NCBI GenBank assembly: GCA_902522825.1
Contig: CABYXE010000007.1
Coordinates: 1-39,084, forward strand
DNA length: 39,084 nt
Source of the DNA: an uncultured SAR86 cluster bacterium
GTDB taxonomy: Bacteria > Pseudomonadota > Gammaproteobacteria > Magnimaribacterales > AG-339-G14
Reading direction: 5' to 3'
Shown here piece by piece: positions 20,423-29,795 of this stretch (the stretch's first letter is position 1; each line of letters begins with the position of its first letter). The notes under the pieces are model-generated. The model had not been told where the DNA came from, searched no databases, and saw only the letters and a program-made list of their open reading frames with translations. Position numbers and translations under genes: made by a program.

Positions 20423-23400
20423 TTAACTTACCTTTAATTTTTTTTGATCCATTTCTTGTAGAACTCTTTTGTAATCCGTCGGCATAACCTTCGAAAAGTT
20501 CTTAATTTCTTTTGTCCAGTTTAATAAAATTTTCTCGGCGACTTTAGATTTAGTATATTTGTAATGGTTGCTAATTAGTTCTTTCAACTCATTAATATCT
20601 TCTTTTATAACCAAATCTTCTAATTCAAAAGTACTGTCATTGCATTTTTTAATAAATGAACCTTTTGGATTATAAACGTAAGCTATACCACCGCTCATTC
20701 CGGCACCAAAGTTTCTACCGGTTTCTCCTAAGATCACAGCTCGTCCTCCGGTCATGTATTCACAACCATGATCGCCAATACCTTCGACTACTACACGAGC
20801 GCCACTATTTCTTACACAAAATCTTTCTGCTGCGATACCTCTGAAATAAGCTTCGCCATCGGTTGCTCCATAGAGCGCTACGTTTCCAAGAAGAATATTT
20901 TCTTCAGGAACAAAATGACTATCTTTAGGTGGATAAATAATTATTTTCCCACCAGACAACCCTTTTCCCACAAAATCATTAGCATCACCTTCAAGGTTAA
21001 GCGTCATACCTTTAGTTATCCAAGCCCCAAAACTCTGCCCAGCAGAGCCTTCTAGGTTAATTTTAACGGTGTCGTTAGGAAGACCTTTCGCACCCCATAA
21101 CTTTGAAATTTCGTTTGAAATGATGGTACCAAAAACTCTATTTATGTTTCCAATTTTCATGTTGACATTGATTCTTTGCCTATTAACAATATTGTTTTTA
21201 ATTGTCTTAAACAACGACATATCTAAAGATTTATCCAAGTTATGATTCTGTTTTTGAGTGTTGAAAACTTCCGTATCTTTAAAAATAATTTCAGCAGGCG
21301 TTAGAATTTTAGATAGATCAAGTCCATCTCGTTTCCAATGATTTAAAGCTTTTTCCATTTCTAAAAGATCTACTCTTCCAATTAGATCGTTTACTTTCTT
21401 GATACCTAATTTAGCCATGATTATTCTTAATTCCTTAGCGACCATAAAAAGGTAATTAACAACATTTTCTGGTTTTCCATGAAATTTTTTCCTTAATTCT
21501 TTATCTTGAGTAGCGATACCAACGGGACAGGTATTGAGGTGACACTTTCTCATCATTATGCAACCCAAAGTAACTAACGGCGCCGTAGAAAAGCCGAATT
21601 CTTCAGCGCCTAAAATGGCAGCTATTGCGACGTCTCTTCCAGTTTTTAATTGACCATCTGTTTGAAGAACAACTCTCGATCTGAGATTATTCATAACCAA
21701 AGTTTGGTGTGTTTCAGCAATACCAAGTTCCCAAGGCAGGCCTGCATGTTTAATAGAAGTTAATGGTGAAGCACCAGTACCGCCATCGTGGCCGGCAATA
21801 ACCAAGTGATCTGTTTTAGCTTTAACGACTCCCGAAGCAATGGTTCCTACTCCTATCTCCGAAACTAATTTCACACTAATTCGCGAAGCTCGGTTAGCAT
21901 TTTTTAAATCGTGAATTAACTGAGCGATATCTTCAATGGAATAAATATCATGATGTGGAGGAGGGCTTATTAAACCAACACCAGGAGTTGAATGTCTTAT
22001 TTTGGCAATGTAATCATCGACTTTGGTTCCAGGAAGTTCTCCGCCTTCACCAGGTTTAGCGCCTTGTGAAATTTTAATTTGCAGTTCGTCAGAATTAGTT
22101 AAGTACCACATGGTCACTCCGAATCTACCCGAAGCAACTTGTTTGATCGCAGATCTTTTGGAATCACCATTTTCTAAAGGTTTGAATCTATTTGGATCTT
22201 CACCGCCTTCACCGGTATTTGATTTTCCACCCAATTTGTTCATTGCTAAAGCCAGTGATTCATGTGCTTCGGTTGAGATGGATCCTAAAGACATTGCACC
22301 GGTAGCAAACCTTTTTACAATCTCTTTTTCACTTTCTACTTCCTCAAGAGGTATTGAATGTTTCGCAAATTTAAAGCTCATCAAGCCTCTGAGGGTACTA
22401 TTTTTAGTAGTTTGTTCATTAGCATGATTAGAGAAATCCCAATAAGCCGATTCGTCGTTACTCCTCGCAGCTAATTGCAAAGCAGAAATAGATTTAGGAT
22501 CCCACATATGAGAATCACCACCATTTCGCCAGTGATAATCTCCTGGATTAGGTAGGGTGGAAACTTTGTCTTGTTTAATTTCAGGAAAGCCTATCAAATG
22601 TCTTCTTTCCACTTCCTCTGAAAGAACTTTAAAATTAACTCCTTGAACTCTACTTGCAGTGCCTGGAAAAGATTTTTCGATTATCTCGTCTGCAAGGCCA
22701 ACCGCTTCAAAAATCTGTCCACCTTTATAGGACTGTAAAGTTGAAATACCCATCTTTGCCATTACTTTAAGCATGCCTTTTGCAACTCCCTTCTTATAGG
22801 CTTTAACTAAGTCTTTAGTATTTTTTAGAGACTTGTCCTTGATAGCTCCATCGTTGAGGGATTTAGTCAATACATCAAAAGCAAGGTAAGGGTTAATAGC
22901 ATCAGCTCCATAACCTATAAGTAAACAATGATGATGAACTTCTCGGGCTTCTCCTGATTCTAGGATAATTCCTATTTGTGTTCTTTTTTCTTTATTAACT
23001 AAATGATGGTGCACAGTTGAGCATGCTAAAAGAGAACTTAGAGCAATTCTGTTTGCATTAATTTTTCTATCGGATAAAACAATAAACGAATAACCTTTTT
23101 TTATAGCTTCTTCGGATTCTTTTGAGATCCTATCTAAAGCCTTGATCATTCCCTTGCTGCCATTTTCTTTTTCGTAGGTAATATCAATAGCTTTAGTTCG
23201 CCAGCCTTGAGTTTTAAGATTTTTAATTTTTAGAAATTCTTCATTGGATAAAATTGGATGTTCTAATCTAAGTCTGTGCGCATTTTCTTTTTCGGTAGAA
23301 AGCAGATTTCCTTCTGGACCTATTAAACACTCCAGAGACATTATTACTTCTTCTCTAATTGAATCGATTGGAGGATTAGTAATTTGAGCAAATAATTGTT

Positions 23401-24970
23401 TGAAATAATCGTAGATCATTCTAGGTTTATCAGATAAACATGCTAATGCTGCATCGTTGCCCATAGAACCCAATGGATCTCGAAGTTCTGTTACTAATGG
23501 TAAAAGCATAAATTCTAAAGTTTCTGTCGTATAACCGAAGGCTTGCATTTTAGGAACAAGATCATTGGTAGAGCTAGTTTTCTTGGTAGTTTTGAGATTT
23601 TTTAGATCTACAATTTGACTTTTGTTCCAGTCCTTATAATGCTGCTGACTAGCAACTTCATTTTTAATTTCTTCATCTGGAATTAACCGACCTTTTTCAA
23701 AATCAATTAAAAACATCTTTCCAGGTTGAAGTCGACCTTTCTTTAAGACTGTTTTTGGATCAACCGGTAAAACTCCAACCTCAGAAGCCATAATTACCTT
23801 GTCATCTTTAGTGACATAATATCTACTTGGTCTTAAACCATTCCTATCCAAAACTGCGCCTACTTGAGTTCCATCTGTAAAAACTATAGAAGCCGGACCA
23901 TCCCATGGCTCCATCAAAGAGGAAGAGTATTCGTAAAATTCTTTCTTTTTCCGAGACATTTCTATATCGTTTTGCCAGGCCTCCGGTATCATCATCATGG
24001 CTGCTTCGGGTAATTTTCTTCCTGACATAATTAGAAGTTCTAAAACGTTATCAAAGCTTCCTGAGTCAGAGCAATCTTTCTCTGCGATTGGGAAAAGTTT
24101 TTTTATTTTTTTACCAAAGAATTTACTTTCTGCCTTACCTTGACGAGCACGCATAAGATTAACGTTTCCTTTGAGCGTGTTGATTTCTCCGTTGTGACAC
24201 ATGTATCTGCAGGGTTGAGCTCTATCCCATGAAGGGAAAGTATTTGTACTAAATCTAGAATGAACCATTGCTAAATGAGTTTCAAAACGCGAATCTTCTA
24301 AGTCTGGATAAAAAGGAAAAAGTTGCGAAGGAGTTAGCATCCCTTTATAGACAATTAATCTAGAAGATAAACTACAAGCATATAGCATTAAGCCTTGAGA
24401 AAGGTTTTCTTGATATCTTAATTTGTCACTGAAGATTTTTCTTATCAGGTAGAGTTTTCTTTCAAAGTCGTCTTGATCAATCTTTTTTGAGCGGCCGATA
24501 AATACTTGCTCCATTACAGGCTGACATTCTTGAGCAGCCGGACCAACGTTCGCTTTTTTTGAATCAGTAGGAACTGATCTCCAGCCTAAAAATTTCTGAC
24601 CTTCTTTAAAGATAACATCTTCAATTATTTTTTTACATTTTTTTCTTTCGATGGCTTTTTGAGGCAGGAAAAGGTTACCGACCGCATATTCTCCTGATTT
24701 TGGTAATGAAACTTTTAACTTTTTTGCTTCTTCTTGGAAAAATGAATCTGGCAGAGCCATTAAAATACCAGCACCATCTCCTGTATTTTCTTCAAAACCG
24801 CATCCTCCACGATGATCCATTCTTGAATTGATCAGGTAGGCATTCTCCATAATTTCTCTAGAGGGAACCCCTTTAAGATTAGCAACCATGCCGACGCCGC
24901 AGGAATCCTTTTCGAAGTCCGGATCATAGAGACCAGATTTAACTGGTCGTTGTTTTAAATATTTACTCAT
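20423..24970 (-). CDS. gltB: Glutamate synthase (NADPH) large subunit
   Basis: Makes two glutamates from glutamine and 2-oxoglutarate. The 1,515-residue protein has a class-II glutaminase domain beginning at Cys24 (DSCGVG) after a short propeptide that must be removed, a central domain, the FMN synthase domain, and the 3Fe-4S site C-x5-C-x4-C in GCIMMRKCHLNTCPVG. The C-terminal GXGXG beta-helix runs to the end (GGRAVILGETGRNFGAGMSGG). I chose ATG at 24970; an in-frame GTG three codons upstream (24979) is possible, and neither has a Shine-Dalgarno. The gene is preceded by a 215-base control region containing a 25-bp tandem repeat. It follows aroKB as in Pseudomonas, but without the SPOR/DamX-type gene between them. 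Confidence 0.96.
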   Translation of the reverse strand: MSKYLKQRPVKSGLYDPDFEKDSCGVGMVANLKGVPSREIMENAYLINSRMDHRGGCGFEENTGDGAGILMALPDSFFQEEAKKLKVSLPKSGEYAVGNLFLPQKAIERKKCKKIIEDVIFKEGQKFLGWRSVPTDSKKANVGPAAQECQPVMEQVFIGRSKKIDQDDFERKLYLIRKIFSDKLRYQENLSQGLMLYACSLSSRLIVYKGMLTPSQLFPFYPDLEDSRFETHLAMVHSRFSTNTFPSWDRAQPCRYMCHNGEINTLKGNVNLMRARQGKAESKFFGKKIKKLFPIAEKDCSDSGSFDNVLELLIMSGRKLPEAAMMMIPEAWQNDIEMSRKKKEFYEYSSSLMEPWDGPASIVFTDGTQVGAVLDRNGLRPSRYYVTKDDKVIMASEVGVLPVDPKTVLKKGRLQPGKMFLIDFEKGRLIPDEEIKNEVASQQHYKDWNKSQIVDLKNLKTTKKTSSTNDLVPKMQAFGYTTETLEFMLLPLVTELRDPLGSMGNDAALACLSDKPRMIYDYFKQLFAQITNPPIDSIREEVIMSLECLIGPEGNLLSTEKENAHRLRLEHPILSNEEFLKIKNLKTQGWRTKAIDITYEKENGSKGMIKALDRISKESEEAIKKGYSFIVLSDRKINANRIALSSLLACSTVHHHLVNKEKRTQIGIILESGEAREVHHHCLLIGYGADAINPYLAFDVLTKSLNDGAIKDKSLKNTKDLVKAYKKGVAKGMLKVMAKMGISTLQSYKGGQIFEAVGLADEIIEKSFPGTASRVQGVNFKVLSEEVERRHLIGFPEIKQDKVSTLPNPGDYHWRNGGDSHMWDPKSISALQLAARSNDESAYWDFSNHANEQTTKNSTLRGLMSFKFAKHSIPLEEVESEKEIVKRFATGAMSLGSISTEAHESLALAMNKLGGKSNTGEGGEDPNRFKPLENGDSKRSAIKQVASGRFGVTMWYLTNSDELQIKISQGAKPGEGGELPGTKVDDYIAKIRHSTPGVGLISPPPHHDIYSIEDIAQLIHDLKNANRASRISVKLVSEIGVGTIASGVVKAKTDHLVIAGHDGGTGASPLTSIKHAGLPWELGIAETHQTLVMNNLRSRVVLQTDGQLKTGRDVAIAAILGAEEFGFSTAPLVTLGCIMMRKCHLNTCPVGIATQDKELRKKFHGKPENVVNYLFMVAKELRIIMAKLGIKKVNDLIGRVDLLEMEKALNHWKRDGLDLSKILTPAEIIFKDTEVFNTQKQNHNLDKSLDMSLFKTIKNNIVNRQRINVNMKIGNINRVFGTIISNEISKLWGAKGLPNDTVKINLEGSAGQSFGAWITKGMTLNLEGDANDFVGKGLSGGKIIIYPPKDSHFVPEENILLGNVALYGATDGEAYFRGIAAERFCVRNSGARVVVEGIGDHGCEYMTGGRAVILGETGRNFGAGMSGGIAYVYNPKGSFIKKCNDSTFELEDLVIKEDINELKELISNHYKYTKSKVAEKILLNWTKEIKNFSKVMPTDYKRVLQEMDQKKLKVS

Positions 24971-25037
24971 TTTTGGCACACATTACAGACTAACTGTAGA
25001 GATGTTGTAAAATGCCCTAATTACGCCTGGCAAGCGT

Positions 25038-25087
25038 CACTTTTAATGCATGTGATATGCATCACTTTTAAAGCATGTGATATGCAT
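25038..25087. repeat. Two tandem 25-bp repeats upstream of gltB
   Basis: Copies at 25038-25062 and 25063-25087 differ at one base. Each contains gcatgtgatatgcat. The first copy holds an inverted pair atgcat-N5-atgcat (25046-25051 and 25057-25062); the second has one degenerate half-site. They lie about 68-117 bases upstream of the gltB ATG, where an activator or repressor would bind. No coding sequence overlaps them. A direct regulatory role is inferred. Confidence 0.8.
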
Positions 25088-25140
25088 TAATGATTAAATA
25101 TTATCTTTAAAACAATAAGGTGTCGAACTAGCTAAACCCT

Positions 25141-25163
25141 AAAATTGCACTATTTTAGTGCAA
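25141..25163 (-). terminator. Intrinsic terminator after aroB
   Basis: On the minus strand ttgcacta / tagtgcaa form an 8-bp perfect stem with a 3-base loop (plus-strand arms 25145-25152 and 25156-25163), followed by four U residues. It lies 32 bases after the aroB stop and separates aroKB from gltBD transcription. The U tract is short. Confidence 0.6.
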
Positions 25164-25194
25164 ATAATGCTTAAAACACTAAAATTTTAAACTT

Positions 25195-26274
25195 TTATAA
25201 ATTTATGCTTTTAAGGACTAAGTCCTCAGGGGGATCTTCAGTAATTTCAGCGCTTCCTAGACCTCTTAGAGTAATGAATCGTAATTTCTTATCTAATATC
25301 TTCTTATCTCTACTCATTGCTTCTGAGAAGTCCTCCATGTTGAAATTTTCTGGCAATTCATCGGGAAGCCCGACCGATTTGATTAGATTTTTAATTTTTT
25401 CTAGTTCTTCCAAGGAGATTTTTTCCAACAAGAAAGAAAGGTTTGAAGCGCAAATCATTCCTAACCCAACTGCTTGTCCATGAGAAAATCCTTCCAGCGA
25501 TTGGATGGCTTCAAAAGCATGGCCAAAGGTATGTCCAAAATTAAGCAAAGCTCTATCACCTTTTTCCTTCTCGTCATTGGAAACAATGAAAGCCTTTATT
25601 AGAGAACTTTCATAAATTATTTGAATTAAATCCTCATCAGACAATTCTTTATTGTTTAAAAAAATATTTTCCAGATTAGCAAATAATTTTTGATCTGCAA
25701 TTAGAGAATGTTTGATAATCTCAGCAACACCATCAATAAAATCTTGCTCAGAAAGTGATTTCAAAGTTTCCGTATCCATTAAAACTAGCTTTGGCTGATA
25801 GAAAGCTCCAATATTATTTTTGGAGCCAGAAAAATTAATTCCAGTTTTACCGCCGATAGCTGCGTCAACTTGTGATAATAAGGTCGTGGGGATTTGAATT
25901 AAATCGACCCCTCGAAGATAAGAAGCGGCAACAAAACCAACCATATCTGTAGTGATACCGCCTCCTAAACCAATAAGAAGACAATCTCTATTAAATTTAT
26001 TTGTATTTAAAGCTTCAAATATTGGCATCAATCCTTCGAAACTTTTAGTTTTTTCACTAGTCTCTATTTCTAAAACTTCAATTTGTCTTGCTTCAGAATT
26101 TGCAAGAGACATATTTAAGTTTTCTAAAATTTCATTTGGCACCATAGAATCTTTTACTACTAAAACTTGACGATTTTGCACTAGCCACTTGAAGTTATAA
26201 TTTTCTAATAAATTACTACCTATAAGAACCTCATAGTCGCCGGAGGGTGTTCTTACGTTAATTGATTTAGACAT
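25195..26274 (-). CDS. aroB: 3-dehydroquinate synthase
   Basis: Second step of the shikimate pathway, DAHP to 3-dehydroquinate, using NAD and a divalent metal. The 359 residues match the usual length. Visible: the NAD-binding GLGGGITTDMVGF, TTLLSQVDAAIGGKTGIN, and metal ligands in GVAEIIKH (Glu), NFGHTFGHA (His) and SHGQAVGLGM (His). It overlaps aroK by 8 bases on the minus strand and is translated with it. A hairpin terminator follows. Confidence 0.97.
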   Translation of the reverse strand: MSKSINVRTPSGDYEVLIGSNLLENYNFKWLVQNRQVLVVKDSMVPNEILENLNMSLANSEARQIEVLEIETSEKTKSFEGLMPIFEALNTNKFNRDCLLIGLGGGITTDMVGFVAASYLRGVDLIQIPTTLLSQVDAAIGGKTGINFSGSKNNIGAFYQPKLVLMDTETLKSLSEQDFIDGVAEIIKHSLIADQKLFANLENIFLNNKELSDEDLIQIIYESSLIKAFIVSNDEKEKGDRALLNFGHTFGHAFEAIQSLEGFSHGQAVGLGMICASNLSFLLEKISLEELEKIKNLIKSVGLPDELPENFNMEDFSEAMSRDKKILDKKLRFITLRGLGSAEITEDPPEDLVLKSINL

Positions 26275-26770
26275 TTAAAAAACTAATTATTTCTTTAACA
26301 ATATCCTCATTAGACAACAAATCAGTATTAAGTTCCAAATTTGAAACGGATTCATATAAATCTAATCTGTGTTTATATAAAGACTCCAAAACTTGCTTTG
26401 GATTTTTGTTGTTGAGAAGAGGCCTTTTGGTTTTATCTTTAGTGGCTTGGTATTGATTTTCGACAGAGGCATTGAGAAAAATCACATGTTTTTCTTTGAT
26501 TAAAATATCTCTGTTAACAGAAGCTTCAACAATTCCTCCACCTGTAGAGATAATTGCTTCTTCAATTTTATTTATTCCCTCTAAAAAATCTATTTCTTTA
26601 CTTCGAAAGCCTTCTTCTCCTTCTGAATCAAAAATTTCTACGATAGTTTTTTCAAACTTTGCTTCAATTTCCTTGTCTATATCAATGAGATCGAGATTTA
26701 TTTCAGAAGAGAGGAGTTTGCCAATTTTAGATTTACCTGAGCCCATAGGGCCAACTAAGAAAATTTTCAT
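26267..26770 (-). CDS. aroK: Shikimate kinase
   Basis: Phosphorylates shikimate at the 3-position. In the 167-residue P-loop protein: Walker A GPMGSGKS (7-14), shikimate-binding D32 (DIDKEIE) and R56 (GFRSKE), GGG at 77-79, and RPLL in the lid. A good Shine-Dalgarno (aaggaag) lies 10 bases before the ATG. It faces mrcA across 51 bases. In Pseudomonas and E. coli a pilMNOPQ/hofMNOPQ block stands between these two genes; here it is absent. Confidence 0.96.
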   Translation of the reverse strand: MKIFLVGPMGSGKSKIGKLLSSEINLDLIDIDKEIEAKFEKTIVEIFDSEGEEGFRSKEIDFLEGINKIEEAIISTGGGIVEASVNRDILIKEKHVIFLNASVENQYQATKDKTKRPLLNNKNPKQVLESLYKHRLDLYESVSNLELNTDLLSNEDIVKEIISFLNV

Positions 26771-26821
26771 GAAAATATTTCTTCCTTTAGAATTAACTAA
26801 TTATTTTACTTTAAAGAAGAC

Positions 26822-29206
26822 GTGAATAGACTTTTAAATAAAAAAATATTTTTTCTGACACTATTTTTATTTCTCTTGCCGATTCAGTTCGCCATGGGAG
26901 TCTATATTTACTTTTCTTCTCAATTACCTTCAACAGATGATGTCAGAAGGGTCGAACTTCAACTACCTCTGAAAATATTTACTATCGATGCCAAGTTAAT
27001 TGGAGAATACGGTGAAATTCACAGAACGAAACTTACATTTGATGAAATTCCCGATGATTTAGTAGAAGCTTTTCTGGCTGCGGAAGATAGTGGATTCTTT
27101 ACAAATACAGGCGTTGATTTTTTTAGTTTATTAAGGGCTACCTATGAATTAGTGAGAGAAGGAAAAATTGTTAGCGGTGGAGGAACCATCACTATGCAAG
27201 TAGCTAGGAATTATGTTCTTTCCAAAGAACAAACTTTTGAAAGAAAGATAAAAGAAATTTTTATGGCCTTAAAAATAAATCTGTCTTTTTCTAAAGAAGA
27301 AATTTTTGAACTTTATGTAAATCAAATCTTTTTAGGTAATAGGGCCTATGGCATAGCAGCTGCGGCAGAAATTTATTATGGTAAAAAATTATCAGAATTA
27401 TCTCTTGCTCAAAAAGCGATGATTGCAAGTCTGCCCAAAGCACCATCTAGAATAAACCCTCTTGCAAACCCTCGAAGAGCATTAATAAGAAGAAACTGGG
27501 TTCTGACCAGGATGGAGTCTCTTAATTATATAGATACAGACAGTTTCGATGTTGCCATAAAAGCTCCAATTACTGCTTCTTTCAAAGGGGTTTCTTCTGA
27601 AATAGAAGCTGATTATTTAGCTGAAGAAATTAGGAGGTACATGATCTCTAAATTTGGGTTATCCGCATATAAAGAGGGCTATGAAGTTTATTCAACAATA
27701 AATTCAAAAAATCAATTATCCGCTAACAAAGCCCTCAAATTTGGGATAGAAAGTTATGAAACAAGACATGGGTTTAAAAAACCTAATAATTATGTTGAGT
27801 TGTTACCTGAGGACTTCGTTCAAAGAAGCGACTTGTTTTATACCATTTCCTATAACCCAGAAGATTTTAAAGACGATTTCGGTATTGCAATCGACTTAAA
27901 AAATCCTTTTGATAAAGTTTTAGATTTTTTATCTGATAGCCCTAGTTATACGGATTTTTCACCTAATATTATTTTATCCTCTGGCATAAAAAAAATTAGC
28001 TTACTTGATAAAAGTGGCGTGATAAAAACTATTTATTTTTCTCAATTAAAAAATAAAATTCGTCCAAGAGTAAATGCAAATAAAAAAGGCAAGTTCTTGA
28101 CGGGATTTAATTCCTTTTTTGAACCCGGTGACTTAATTTGGGTTAAAAATGAAAGTAACTCTTCATATTCATTTGGAATTCACCCAGATGTTCAAGCTGC
28201 TTTGGTAAGCCTTGAACCAGAAACAGGACAAATCTTAGCCATGGTTGGAGGTTATAATTTTAATGCGAGTAAATTTAATCGCGTCACTCAGGCAAAACCT
28301 CAATTAGGGTCAAATTTCAAACCTTTTCTTTATGCAGCGGCATTTGAAAATAATTATACGCCGGCTAGTTTAATAAATGACGCCCCTGTTGTTTTCGAGG
28401 ATTCAAATCTAGAAGATTACTGGAGACCAAAAAACTCTTCGGGAAAATTTTACGGTCCAACTAGGCTAAGAGAAGCTCTTTTACAGTCTAGAAATGTAGT
28501 TTCAATAAGATTGTTGCAAGATTTAGGGCTTAACAAGACAAAGAATTATTTGACTAGGTTTGGATTTGAAAAAGACGAATTGCCTAATGATTTATCTTTG
28601 GCTTTGGGTTCTTATGGATTGAGCCCTTTAGAAAATGCATCTTATTTTTCTGTCTTTGCAAATGGTGGAAAATCTATTCAACCATTTTATATAGAAAAAA
28701 TAGTGAAAAATGGAAAAGAAATCGAATTTGGAGAAAAGATAGAAATAGAAGAAAATTTTATTGAATCTTGGGTTGGAAAAAAATTTCCAAAAAAAGAAAC
28801 TTTTACTATAGATCCAAGAGTTTCCTACATTATCAATGATATCCTTTTAGAAGCCACTAGAAGAGGTACCGGTAAAAAAATTAAATCATTAAATAGAGAT
28901 GATTTCGCTGGAAAAACAGGAACAACTAACGATGCAGAAAGTACCTGGTTTACTGGGTTTAATAAAAATATTCTTACAACGGTTTGGTTCGGCTATGATC
29001 AACCAAGCACTTTAGGTAATGAAGAATTTGGTAGCTCAACCGCTTTGCCAATATGGCTCAACTACATGGAAGAAATAATTGACGAAGTAGCATACGGAAT
29101 CCAAGCCAGACCCGCTGGGCTAATAGCAAAAAAAATTAATATGGCTGACGGTATGCCTGCCACACCAGATGATAATAAAACTATGTTCGAACTTTTCTTG
29201 GATTGA
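26822..29206 (+). CDS. mrcA: Penicillin-binding protein 1A (bifunctional peptidoglycan synthase)
   Basis: Polymerises and cross-links peptidoglycan at the inner membrane. The 794-residue protein has a short cytoplasmic tail, one membrane helix (about 9-31), a GT51 glycosyltransferase domain (about 55-225, catalytic E88 in AAEDSGFF), an OB-like insert (about 320-455) and a transpeptidase domain with S497-x-x-K500 (SNFK), S556-R-N558 and K698-T-G700 (KTGTTN). It is somewhat shorter than E. coli PBP1A (850 residues). The start is GTG with an aaagaag element just upstream. It is divergent from aroK and convergent with slmA, with three bases between. Confidence 0.95.
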   Translation: MNRLLNKKIFFLTLFLFLLPIQFAMGVYIYFSSQLPSTDDVRRVELQLPLKIFTIDAKLIGEYGEIHRTKLTFDEIPDDLVEAFLAAEDSGFFTNTGVDFFSLLRATYELVREGKIVSGGGTITMQVARNYVLSKEQTFERKIKEIFMALKINLSFSKEEIFELYVNQIFLGNRAYGIAAAAEIYYGKKLSELSLAQKAMIASLPKAPSRINPLANPRRALIRRNWVLTRMESLNYIDTDSFDVAIKAPITASFKGVSSEIEADYLAEEIRRYMISKFGLSAYKEGYEVYSTINSKNQLSANKALKFGIESYETRHGFKKPNNYVELLPEDFVQRSDLFYTISYNPEDFKDDFGIAIDLKNPFDKVLDFLSDSPSYTDFSPNIILSSGIKKISLLDKSGVIKTIYFSQLKNKIRPRVNANKKGKFLTGFNSFFEPGDLIWVKNESNSSYSFGIHPDVQAALVSLEPETGQILAMVGGYNFNASKFNRVTQAKPQLGSNFKPFLYAAAFENNYTPASLINDAPVVFEDSNLEDYWRPKNSSGKFYGPTRLREALLQSRNVVSIRLLQDLGLNKTKNYLTRFGFEKDELPNDLSLALGSYGLSPLENASYFSVFANGGKSIQPFYIEKIVKNGKEIEFGEKIEIEENFIESWVGKKFPKKETFTIDPRVSYIINDILLEATRRGTGKKIKSLNRDDFAGKTGTTNDAESTWFTGFNKNILTTVWFGYDQPSTLGNEEFGSSTALPIWLNYMEEIIDEVAYGIQARPAGLIAKKINMADGMPATPDDNKTMFELFLD

Positions 29207-29209
29207 GGC

Positions 29210-29794
29210 CTAAATAAAAATCGCTTTTTTGATAATTTGCCAATGTTCGTTCCAGCTTTGCAATATATCTCTTTTAAATTTACTTCTAATAAAAATTTGA
29301 ATTTGTCCTTCAAGACACGAAACTATTAAATCGGCAGCAGAGTTTGCATTGAGTGACAATTTATTTTTGGTTTCTTTTTCGTAATTTTGGAAAGACTGTT
29401 TTATTTCTAAAGCTAAACGATCAAAAATTAAATCGACTTTATTTTCTATTTTTGCTTCATCCACTGAAAGAGCCTCCCTATTTAATATTTTTGAAATACC
29501 TTTATTCTTTTCGCAAAAAGTTAATACCAGCATCACAATATTTCCCGCAACTTCTTCAGGAGGTGAATCTTTTTTAATTGAGGTAATTCTAGGGAAAATG
29601 CTATCTTCAAAAAACTCTACTAACTCTTGATAGATTTTTCGTTTGCTTGGGAAATGCCTGTAAATTGCAGCTTCGGTAATATTTGTCCTTTTCGCTAATT
29701 CAGCAGTAGTAATTTTCACCGGCTCTCTATCTTCAAGCATAGAAGCAAGAGTCTGCATGATCTGAATTTTTCTAGAAACTTTATCCTTCGACAT
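29210..29794 (-). CDS. slmA: Nucleoid occlusion factor SlmA (TetR family)
   Basis: Binds specific chromosomal sites and blocks FtsZ ring formation over the nucleoid. The 194 residues compare with 198 in E. coli. The helix-turn-helix covers about 27-50, with ITTAELAKRTNITEAAIYRHF nearly matching E. coli; the C-terminal half carries CEKNKGISKIL and CLEGQIQIFIRSKF, which parallel E. coli motifs. It is the last gene of algC-argB-slmA with one base between it and argB, the position of the ttk/slmA gene in Pseudomonas. This family is restricted to certain proteobacteria and supports a gammaproteobacterial host. Confidence 0.92.
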   Translation of the reverse strand: MSKDKVSRKIQIMQTLASMLEDREPVKITTAELAKRTNITEAAIYRHFPSKRKIYQELVEFFEDSIFPRITSIKKDSPPEEVAGNIVMLVLTFCEKNKGISKILNREALSVDEAKIENKVDLIFDRLALEIKQSFQNYEKETKNKLSLNANSAADLIVSCLEGQIQIFIRSKFKRDILQSWNEHWQIIKKAIFI

Positions 29795-29795
29795 T

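Noticed and set aside
22023-22427. 134-codon plus-strand frame antisense to gltB
   Set aside because: It lies opposite the highly conserved FMN/synthase core of GltB and resembles no family.
25038-25087. Start of a CRISPR array
   Set aside because: Only two copies, directly abutting with no spacers, and no cas genes nearby.
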